DNA from: Auanema rhodensis
Taxonomy: Eukaryota > Nematoda > Chromadorea > Rhabditida > Rhabditidae
Length of the DNA stretch: 64,000 bases
Direction of reading: 5' to 3'
Assembly (NCBI GenBank): GCA_964057225.1
Contig: CAXKVF010000082.1
Location: 1-64,000, forward strand
Numbering within the stretch: position 1 is the stretch's first letter; the number at the start of each line of letters is the position of its first letter. The notes under the pieces are model-generated. The model did not search any database and was not told the origin of the DNA. It was given only the letters and a program-made list of their open reading frames with translations. Positions 1 to 9,600 of the stretch are shown here, piece by piece. The position numbers were made by a program, and so were the translations under genes.

Positions 1-527
1 GTTACATACCAAGTGCACATCACGTGTACATTTAATTAGCATAAATTAAAGTTCACGTAAATTTCAAAGTCATGGTTACCATGCACCAATATCAATAAAA
101 ATTTGTTTTTAGACTAATATGGACATGGGCAATCTAATTTTGAAAACCGCATCTCTTTATCTTTCACGTGAAGCGAGTTACATACCAAGTGCACATCACG
201 TGTACATTTAATTAGCATAAATTAAAGTTCACGTAAATTCAAAGTCATGGTTACCATGAACCAATATCAATAAAAATTTGTTTTTAGACTAATATGGACA
301 TGGGGAATCTAATTTTGAAAACCGCATCTCTTTATCTTTCACGTGAAGCAAGTTACATACCAAGTGCACATCACGTGTACATTTAATTAGCATAAATTAA
401 AGTTCACGTAAATTTCAAAGTCATGGTTACCATGAACCAATATCAATAAAAATTTGTTTTTAGACTAATATGGACATGGGGAATCTAATTTTGAAAACCG
501 CATCTCTTTATCTTTCACGTGAAGCAA
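1..527. repeat. Truncated copy of the M39-M68 cassette (M1-M3)
   Basis: M1 carries A84C with G130C (ATGCACC...GGGCAA). M2 has the shortened T62A-like motif and G175A, and M3 also has G175A. This order matches M46-M48 and M55-M57, about 8 to 9.5 kb to the right. The left window edge therefore cuts through a block related to the 6.7-12 kb region. Confidence 0.75.
177..351. repeat. 175-bp monomer M2 with a one-base deletion
   Basis: M2 reads CGTAAATTCAAAG where the consensus has CGTAAATTTCAAAG, so it is one base short. It ends in GCAAG (G175A) and follows a monomer with ATGCACC and GGGCAA. The same neighbour order recurs at M46-M47 and M55-M56, where the second monomer has CGTAAAATTC (T62A). 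The deletion therefore probably removed an A from a T62A-type monomer. The loss is seen only once. Confidence 0.9.
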
Positions 528-1419
528 GTTACATACCAAGTGCACATCACGTGTACATTTAATTAGCATAAATTAAAGTTCACGTAAATTTCAAAGTCAT
601 GGTTACCATGAACCAATATCAATAAAAATTTGTTTTTAGACTAATATGGACATGGGGAATCTAATTTTGAAAACCGCATCTCTTTATCTTTCACGTGAAG
701 CGAGTTACATACCAAGTGCACATCACGTGTACATTTAATTAGCATAAATTAAAGTTCACGTAAATTTCAAAGTCATGGTTACCATGAACCAATATCAATA
801 AAAATTTGTTTTTAGACTAATATGGACATGGGGAATCTAATTTTGAAAACCGCATCTCTTTATCTTTCACGTGTAGCGAGTTACATACCAAGTGCACATC
901 ACGTGTTCATTTAATTAGCATAAATTAAAGTTCACGTAAATTTCAAAGTCATGGTTACCATGAACCAATATCAATAAAAATTTGTTTTTAGACTAATATG
1001 GACATGGGGAATCTAATTTTGAAAACCGCATCTCTTTATCTTTCACGTGAAGCAAGTTACATACCAAGTGCACATCACGTGTACATTTAATTAGCATAAA
1101 TTAAAGTTCACGTAAATTTCAAAGTCATGGTTACCATGAACCAATATCAATAAAAATTTGTTTTTAGACTAATATGGACATGGGGAATCTAATTTTGAAA
1201 ACCGCATCTCTTTATCTTTCACGTGAAGCGAGTTACATACCAAGTGCACATCACGTGTACATTTAATTAGCATAAATTAAAGTTCACGTAAATTTCAAAG
1301 TCATGGTTACCATGAACCAATATCAATAAAAATTTGTTTTTAGACTAATATGGACATGGGGAATCTAATTTTGAAAACCGCATCTCTTTATCTTTCACGT
1401 GAAGCGAGTTACATACCAA

Positions 1420-1436
1420 GTGCACATCACGTGTAC
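1420..1436. other. Imperfect dyad GTGCAC...GTGTAC with second CACGTG (p13-29)
   Basis: The 17 bases GTGCACATCACGTGTAC fold as a near-palindrome with one G-T and one A-C mismatch. They contain the palindromes GTGCAC (ApaLI) and CACGTG (PmlI). The eight bases ATCACGTG at p19-26 fit the RTCACRTG consensus of the budding-yeast CDEI element bound by Cbf1. Such a short match can occur by chance, so no function is claimed. The site is altered by A28T and C23G subfamilies described elsewhere. Confidence 0.85.
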
Positions 1437-1437
1437 A

Positions 1438-1457
1438 TTTAATTAGCATAAATTAAA
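1438..1457. other. A/T-rich dyad with 7-bp arms (p31-50), one per monomer
   Basis: The arms TTTAATT and AATTAAA are exact reverse complements around a six-base centre, AGCATA. The reference copy is given; the same element recurs every 176 bp. Variants hit the loop (A41G in M238, M260, M277, M318, M341) or the right arm (A45G in M344 and M360; A48G in M78, M92 and M316). It could form a small cruciform or be a dimeric protein site; neither is shown by sequence alone. Confidence 0.9.
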
Positions 1458-1477
1458 GTTCACGTAAATTTCAAAGT

Positions 1478-1490
1478 CATGGTTACCATG
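1478..1490. other. CATGGT-T-ACCATG inverted repeat (p71-83)
   Basis: This is a perfect inverted repeat with 6-bp arms around one base, present in nearly every monomer, and it contains a BstEII recognition site. The most variable positions of the whole unit, p84 and p86, lie immediately to its right. The dyad is broken by T73A in a right-hand subfamily (for example M243, M265 and M282) and by G83A in M77, M91, M119 and M196. Confidence 0.92.
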
Positions 1491-1502
1491 AACCAATATC
1501 AA

Positions 1503-1518
1503 TAAAAATTTGTTTTTA
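1503..1518. other. TAAAAA-TTTG-TTTTTA dyad with A/T tracts (p96-111)
   Basis: Six-base complementary arms surround TTTG. It contains an A5T3 tract followed by T5. Such tracts are known to be stiff or intrinsically bent and to influence nucleosome placement; that effect is inferred here. The right arm is altered by T110C (M210, M216, M223, M231) or A111G (M141, M162, M168). Confidence 0.9.
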
Positions 1519-1569
1519 GACTAATATGGACATGGGGAATCTAATTTTGAAAACCGCATCTCTTTATCT

Positions 1570-1579
1570 TTCACGTGAA
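1570..1579. other. TTCACGTGAA perfect palindrome (p163-172)
   Basis: A ten-base perfect palindrome centred on CACGTG near the right end of the monomer. The A171T subfamily (M5, M10, M14, M69, M74, M88, M110, M116, M139, M160, M166) breaks it at the second-last base. TTCACGT also occurs at p52-58 as a partial direct copy. CACGTG is a G-box/E-box core for bHLH and bZIP proteins; use as such within the satellite is not implied. Confidence 0.9.
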
Positions 1580-2463
1580 GCGAGTTACATACCAAGTGCA
1601 CATCACGTGTACATTTAATTAGCATAAATTAAAGTTCACGTAAATTTCAAAGTCATGGTTACCATGAACCAATATCAATAAAAATTTGTTTTTAGACTAA
1701 TATGGACATGGGGAATCTAATTTTGAAAACCGCATCTCTTTATCTTTCACGTGTAGCGAGTTACATACCAAGTGCACATCACGTGTTCATTTAATTAGCA
1801 TAAATTAAAGTTCACGTAAATTTCAAAGTCATGGTTACCATGAACCAATATCAATAAAAATTTGTTTTTAGACTAATATGGACATGGGGAATCTAATTTT
1901 GAAAACCGCATCTCTTTATCTTTCACGTGAAGCAAGTTACATACCAAGTGCACATCACGTGTACATTTAATTAGCATAAATTAAAGTTCACGTAAATTTC
2001 AAAGTCATGGTTACCATGCACCAATATCAATAAAAATTTGTTTTTAGACTAATATGGACATGGGGAATCTAATTTTGAAAACCGCATCTCTTTATCTTTC
2101 ACGTGAAGCGAGTTACATACCAAGTGCACATCACGTGTACATTTAATTAGCATAAATTAAAGTTCACGTAAATTTCAAAGTCATGGTTACCATGAACCAA
2201 TATCAATAAAAATTTGTTTTTAGACTAATATGGACATGGGGAATCTAATTTTGAAAACCGCATCTCTTTATCTTTCACGTGAAGCGAGTTACATACCAAG
2301 TGCACATCACGTGTACATTTAATTAGCATAAATTAAAGTTCACGTAAATTTCAAAGTCATGGTTACCATGAACCAATATCAATAAAAATTTGTTTTTAGA
2401 CTAATATGGACATGGGGAATCTAATTTTGAAAACCGCATCTCTTTATCTTTCACGTGTAGCGA

Positions 2464-4575
2464 GTTACATACCAAGTGCACATCACGTGTTCATTTAATT
2501 AGCATAAATTAAAGTTCACGTAAATTTCAAAGTCATGGTTACCATGAACCAATATCAATAAAAATTTGTTTTTAGACTAATATGGACATGGGGAATCTAA
2601 TTTTGAAAACCGCATCTCTTCATCTTTCACGTGAAGCGAGTTACATACCAAGTGCACATCACGTGTACATTTAATTAGCATAAATTAAAGTTCACGTAAA
2701 TTTCAAAGTCATGGTTACCATGAACCAATATCAATAAAAATTTGTTTTTAGACTAATATGGACATGGGGAATCTAATTTTGAAAACCGCATCTCTTTATC
2801 TTTCACGTGAAGCGAGTTACATACCAAGTGCACATCACGTGTACATTTAATTAGCATAAATTAAAGTTCACGTAAATTTCAAAGTCATGGTTACCATGAA
2901 CCAATATCAATAAAAATTTGTTTTTAGACTAATATGGACATGGGGAATCTAATTTTGAAAACCGCATCTCTTTATCTTTCACGTGAAGCGAGTTACATAC
3001 CAAGTGCACATCACGTGTACATTTAATTAGCATAAATTAAAGTTCACGTAAATTTCAAAGTCATGGTTACCATGCACCAATATCAATAAAAATTTGTTTT
3101 TAGACTAATATGGACATGGGGAATCTAATTTTGAAAACCGCATCTCTTTATCTTTCACGTGAAGCGAGTCACATACCAAGTGCACATCACGTGTTCATTT
3201 AATTAGCATAAATTAAAGTTCACGTAAATTTCAAAGTCATGGTTACCATGAACCAATATCAATAAAAATTTGTTTTTAGACTAATATGGACATGGGGAAT
3301 CTAATTTTGAAAACCGCATCTCTTTATCTTTCACGTGAAGCAAGTTACATACCAAGTGCACATCACGTGTACATTTAATTAGCATAAATTAAAGTTCACG
3401 TAAATTTCAAAGTCATGGTTACCATGCACCAATATCAATAAAAATTTGTTTTTAGACTAATATGGACATGGGGAATCTAATTTTGAAAACCGCATCTCTT
3501 TATCTTTCACGTGAAGCGAGTTACATACCAAGTGCACATCACGTGTACATTTAATTAGCATAAATTAAAGTTCACGTAAATTTCAAAGTCATGGTTACCA
3601 TGAACCAATATCAATAAAAATTTGTTTTTAGACTAATATGGACATGGGGAATCTAATTTTGAAAACCGCATCTCTTTATCTTTCACGTGAAGCGAGTTAC
3701 ATACCAAGTGCACATCACGTGTTCATTTAATTAGCATAAATTAAAGTTCACGTAAATTTCAAAGTCATGGTTACCATGAACCAATATCAATAAAAATTTG
3801 TTTTTAGACTAATATGGACATGGGGAATCTAATTTTGAAAACCGCATCTCTTCATCTTTCACGTGAAGCGAGTTACATACCAAGTGCACATCACGTGTAC
3901 ATTTAATTAGCATAAATTAAAGTTCACGTAAATTTCAAAGTCATGGTTACCATGAACCAATATCAATAAAAATTTGTTTTTAGACTAATATGGACATGGG
4001 GAATCTAATTTTGAAAACCGCATCTCTTTATCTTTCACGTGAAGCGAGTTACATACCAAGTGCACATCACGTGTACATTTAATTAGCATAAATTAAAGTT
4101 CACGTAAATTTCAAAGTCATGGTTACCATGAACCAATATCAATAAAAATTTGTTTTTAGACTAATATGGACATGGGGAATCTAATTTTGAAAACCGCATC
4201 TCTTTATCTTTCACGTGAAGCGAGTTACATACCAAGTGCACATCACGTGTACATTTAATTAGCATAAATTAAAGTTCACGTAAATTTCAAAGTCATGGTT
4301 ACCATGCACCAATATCAATAAAAATTTGTTTTTAGACTAATATGGACATGGGGAATCTAATTTTGAAAACCGCATCTCTTTATCTTTCACGTGAAGCGAG
4401 TCACATACCAAGTGCACATCACGTGTACATTTAATTAGCATAAATTAAAGTTCACGTAAATTTCAAAGTCATGGTTACCATGAACCAATATCAATAAAAA
4501 TTTGTTTTTAGACTAATATGGACATGGGGAATCTAATTTTGAAAACCGCATCTCTTTATCTTTCACGTGAAGCGA
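2464..4575. repeat. Approximate 7-monomer tandem repeat (M15-M26)
   Basis: M15 and M22 both carry A28T plus T158C. M18 and M25 both carry ATGCACC and are followed by monomers starting GTCAC (T3C; M19 and M26). This gives a period of seven monomers, 1,232 bp. M19 also has A28T and GCAAG, which M26 lacks, so the second copy was altered after duplication. M19 and M22 have A28T without the usual A171T in the preceding monomer. Confidence 0.7.
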
Positions 4576-5279
4576 GTTACATACCAAGTGCACATCACGT
4601 GTACATTTAATTAGCATAAATTAAAGTTCACGTAAATTTCAAAGTCATGGTTACCATGAACCAATATCAATAAAAATTTGTTTTTAGACTAATATGGACA
4701 TGGGGAATCTAATTTTGAAAACCGCATCTCTTTATCTTTCACGTGAAGCGAGTTACATACCAAGTGCACATCACGTGTACATTTAATTAGCATAAATTAA
4801 AGTTCACGTAAATTTCAAAGTCATGGTTACCATGCACCAATATCAATAAAAATTTGTTTTTAGACTAATATGGACATGGGGAATCTAATTTTGAAAACCG
4901 CATCTCTTTATCTTTCACGTGAAGCGAGTTACATACCAAGTGCACATCACGTGTACATTTAATTAGCATAAATTAAAGTTCACGTAAATTTCAAAGTCAT
5001 GGTTACCATGAACCAATATCAATAAAAATTTGTTTTTAGACTAATATGGACATGGGGAATCTAATTTTGAAAACCGCATCTCTTTATCTTTCACGTGAAG
5101 CGAGTTACATACCAAGTGCACATCACGTGTACATTTAATTAGCATAAATTAAAGTTCACGTAAATTTCAAAGTCATGGTTACCATGAACCAATATCAATA
5201 AAAATTTGTTTTTAGACTAATATGGACATGGGGAATCTAATTTTGAAAACCGCATCTCTTTATCTTTCACGTGAAGCGA

Positions 5280-5983
5280 GTTACATACCAAGTGCACATC
5301 ACGTGTACATTTAATTAGCATAAATTAAAGTTCACGTAAAATTCAAAGTCATGGTTACCATGAACCAATATCAATAAAAATTTGTTTTTAGACTAATATA
5401 GACATGGGGAATCTAATTTTGAAAATCGCATCTCTTTATCTTTCACGTGAAGCGAGTTACATACCAAGTGCACATCACGTGTACATTTAATTAGCATAAA
5501 TTAAAGTTCACGTAAATTTCAAAGTCATGGTTACCATGAACCAATATCAATAAAAATTTGTTTTTAGACTAATATGGACATGGGGAATCTAATTTTGAAA
5601 ACCGCATCTCTTTATCTTTCACGTGAAGCGAGTTACATACCAAGTGCACATCACGTGTACATTTAATTAGCATAAATTAAAGTTCACGTAAAATTCAAAG
5701 TCATGGTTACCATGAACCAATATCAATAAAAATTTGTTTTTAGACTAATATAGACATGGGGAATCTAATTTTGAAAATCGCATCTCTTTATCTTTCACGT
5801 GAAGCGAGTTACATACCAAGTGCACATCACGTGTACATTTAATTAGCATAAATTAAAGTTCACGTAAATTTCAAAGTCATGGTTACCATGAACCAATATC
5901 AATAAAAATTTGTTTTTAGACTAATATGGACATGGGGAATCTAATTTTGAAAACCGCATCTCTTTATCTTTCACGTGAAGCGA
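5280..5983. repeat. Dimer duplicated in tandem (M31-M34)
   Basis: M31 and M33 share three substitutions found together nowhere else: T62A (GTAAAATTC), G121A (ATATAGAC) and C147T (GAAAATCGC). M32 and M34 are consensus-like. The simplest reading is one recent tandem duplication of a two-monomer unit of 352 bp. Confidence 0.9.
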
Positions 5984-6687
5984 GTTACATACCAAGTGCA
6001 CATCACGTGTACATTTAATTAGCATAAATTAAAGTTCACGTAAATTTCAAAGTCATGGTTACCATGAACCAATATCAATAAAAATTTGTTTTTAGACTAA
6101 TATGGACATGGGGAATCTAATTTTGAAAACCGCATCTCTTTATCTTTCACGTGAAGCGAGTTACATACCAAGTGCACATCACGTGTACATTTAATTAGCA
6201 TAAATTAAAGTTCACGTAAATTTCAAAGTCATGGTTACCATGAACCAATATCAATAAAAATTTGTTTTTAGACTAATATGGACATGGGGAATCTAATTTT
6301 GAAAACCGCATCTCTTCATCTTTCACGTGAAGCGAGTTACATACCAAGTGCACATCACGTGTACATTTAATTAGCATAAATTAAAGTTCACGTAAATTTC
6401 AAAGTCATGGTTACCATGAACCAATATCAATAAAAATTTGTTTTTAGACTAATATGGACATGGGGAATCTAATTTTGAAAACCGCATCTCTTTATCTTTC
6501 ACGTGAAGCGAGTTACATACCAAGTGCAAATCACGTGTACATTTAATTAGCATAAATTAAAGTTCACGTAAATTTCAAAGTCATGGTTACCATGAACCAA
6601 TATCAATAAAAATTTGTTTTTAGACTAATATGGACATGGGGAATCTAATTTTGAAAACCGCATCTCTTTATCTTTCACGTGAAGCGA

Positions 6688-9600
6688 GTTACATACCAAG
6701 TGCACATCACGTGTACATTTAATTAGCATAAATTAAAGTTCACGTAAATTTCAAAGTCATGGTTACCATGAACCAATATCAATAAAAATTTGTTTTTAGA
6801 CTAATATGGACATGGGGAATCTAATTTTGAAAACCCCATCTCTTTATCTTTCACGTGAAGCGAGTTACATACCAAGTGCACATCACGTGTACATTTAATT
6901 AGCATAAATTAAAGTTCACGTAAATTTCAAAGTCATGGTTACCATGCACCAATATCAATAAAAATTTGTTTTTAGACTAATATGGACATGGGCAATCTAA
7001 TTTTGAAAACCGCATCTCTTTATCTTTCACGTGAAGCGAGTTACATACCAAGTGCACATCACGTGTACATTTAATTAGCATAAATTAAAGTTCACGTAAA
7101 ATTCAAAGTCATGGTTACCATGAACCAATATCAATAAAAATTTGTTTTTAGACTAATATGGACATGGGGAATCTAATTTTGAAAACCGCATCTCTTTATC
7201 TTTCACGTGAAGCAAGTTACATACCAAGTGCACATCACGTGTACATTTAATTAGCATAAATTAAAGTTCACGTAAATTTCAAAGTCATGGTTACCATGAA
7301 CCAATATCAATAAAAATTTGTTTTTAGACTAATATGGACATGGGGAATCTAATTTTGAAAACCGCATCTCTTTATCTTTCACGTGAAGCGAGTTACATAC
7401 CAAGTGCACATCACGTGTACATTTAATTAGCATAAATTAAAGTTCACGTAAATTTCAAAGTCATGGTTACCATGAACCAATATCAATAAAAATTTGTTTT
7501 TAGACTAATATGGACATGGGGAATCTAATTTTGAAAACCGCATCTCTTTATCTTTCACGTGAAGCGAGTTACATACCAAGTGCACATCACGTGTACATTT
7601 AATTAGCATAAATTAAAGTTCACGTAAATTTCAAAGTCATGGTTACCATGAACCAATATCAATAAAAATTTGTTTTTAGACTAATATGGACATGGGGAAT
7701 CTAATTTTGAAAACCGCATCTCTTTATCTTTCACGTGAAGCGAGTTACATACCAAGTGCACATCACGTGTACATTTAATTAGCATAAATTAAAGTTCACG
7801 TAAATTTCAAAGTCATGGTTACCATGAACCAATATCAATAAAAATTTGTTTTTAGACTAATATGGACATGGGGAATCTAATTTTGAAAACCCCATCTCTT
7901 TATCTTTCACGTGAAGCGAGTTACATACCAAGTGCACATCACGTGTACATTTAATTAGCATAAATTAAAGTTCACGTAAATTTCAAAGTCATGGTTACCA
8001 TGCACCAATATCAATAAAAATTTGTTTTTAGACTAATATGGACATGGGCAATCTAATTTTGAAAACCGCATCTCTTTATCTTTCACGTGAAGCGAGTTAC
8101 ATACCAAGTGCACATCACGTGTACATTTAATTAGCATAAATTAAAGTTCACGTAAAATTCAAAGTCATGGTTACCATGAACCAATATCAATAAAAATTTG
8201 TTTTTAGACTAATATGGACATGGGGAATCTAATTTTGAAAACCGCATCTCTTTATCTTTCACGTGAAGCAAGTTACATACCAAGTGCACATCACGTGTAC
8301 ATTTAATTAGCATAAATTAAAGTTCACGTAAATTTCAAAGTCATGGTTACCATGAACCAATATCAATAAAAATTTGTTTTTAGACTAATATGGACATGGG
8401 GAATCTAATTTTGAAAACCGCATCTCTTTATCTTTCACGTGAAGCAAGTTACATACCAAGTGCACATCACGTGTACATTTAATTAGCATAAATTAAAGTT
8501 CACGTAAATTTCAAAGTCATGGTTACCATGAACCAATATCAATAAAAATTTGTTTTTAGACTAATATGGACATGGGGAATCTAATTTTGAAAACCCCATC
8601 TCTTTATCTTTCACGTGAAGCGAGTTACATACCAAGTGCACATCACGTGTACATTTAATTAGCATAAATTAAAGTTCACGTAAATTTCAAAGTCATGGTT
8701 ACCATGCACCAATATCAATAAAAATTTGTTTTTAGACTAATATGGACATGGGCAATCTAATTTTGAAAACCGCATCTCTTTATCTTTCACGTGAAGCGAG
8801 TTACATACCAAGTGCACATCACGTGTACATTTAATTAGCATAAATTAAAGTTCACGTAAATTTCAAAGTCATGGTTACCATGAACCAATATCAATAAAAA
8901 TTTGTTTTTAGACTAATATGGACATGGGGAATCTAATTTTGAAAACCGCATCTCTTTATCTTTCACGTGAAGCAAGTTACATACCAAGTGCACATCACGT
9001 GTACATTTAATTAGCATAAATTAAAGTTCACGTAAATTTCAAAGTCATGGTTACCATGAACCAATATCAATAAAAATTTGTTTTTAGACTAATATGGACA
9101 TGGGGAATCTAATTTTGAAAACCGCATCTCTTTATCTTTCACGTGAAGCGAGTTACATACCAAGTGCACATCACGTGTACATTTAATTAGCATAAATTAA
9201 AGTTCACGTAAATTTCAAAGTCATGGTTACCATGAACCAATATCAATAAAAATTTGTTTTTAGACTAATATGGACATGGGGAATCTAATTTTGAAAACCG
9301 CATCTCTTTATCTTTCACGTGAAGCGAGTTACATACCAAGTGCACATCACGTGTACATTTAATTAGCATAAATTAAAGTTCACGTAAATTTCAAAGTCAT
9401 GGTTACCATGAACCAATATCAATAAAAATTTGTTTTTAGACTAATATGGACATGGGGAATCTAATTTTGAAAACCCCATCTCTTTATCTTTCACGTGAAG
9501 CGAGTTACATACCAAGTGCACATCACGTGTACATTTAATTAGCATAAATTAAAGTTCACGTAAATTTCAAAGTCATGGTTACCATGCACCAATATCAATA

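Larger units (their letters stand above)
1408..1583. repeat. Reference consensus monomer (M9)
   Basis: This copy matches the majority base at every position and defines the numbering. Landmarks in order: GTTACATACC (p1-10), GTGCAC (p13-18), CACGTG (p21-26), an A/T dyad (p31-50), TTCACGTAA (p52-60), the CATGGTTACCATG dyad (p71-83), the variable site AACC (p84-87), the A-tract and T-tract dyad (p96-111), AGACTAATATGGAC (p111-124), GGGGAA (p127-132), GAAAACCGC (p142-150), a pyrimidine-rich stretch (p152-164), and TTCACGTGAA (p163-172) ending in GCGA. There are five CpG dinucleotides per unit (p23, p56, p148, p167, p174). Because 176 is not a multiple of three, each reading frame passes through all three phases of the monomer in turn. 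Confidence 0.97.
704..2639. repeat. Higher-order repeat marked by A171T/A28T pairs (M5-M15)
   Basis: Three monomer junctions carry A171T (GTGTAGCGA) followed in the next monomer by A28T (GTGTTCAT): M5/M6, M10/M11 and M14/M15. The junctions are five and four monomers apart. M6 and M11 also end in GCAAG. M12 carries ATGCACC and M15 carries CTTCATC (T158C), so the copies have diverged. The linked pair spans only 33 bases across the junction, so it travels as one haplotype. Confidence 0.8.

Noticed and set aside
1501-1506. AATAAA polyadenylation-like signal in each monomer (p94-99)
   Set aside because: Expected by chance in AT-rich DNA, and there is no gene upstream in any orientation.
1532-1537. 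G-quadruplex from the GGGG run
   Set aside because: There is only one G run per 176 bp, too far apart for an intramolecular quadruplex.
1408-1583. Brassica CentBr as exact identity
   Set aside because: Length matches at 176 bp, but I could not match the sequence from memory, so only a family-level link to Brassicaceae centromere repeats is proposed.
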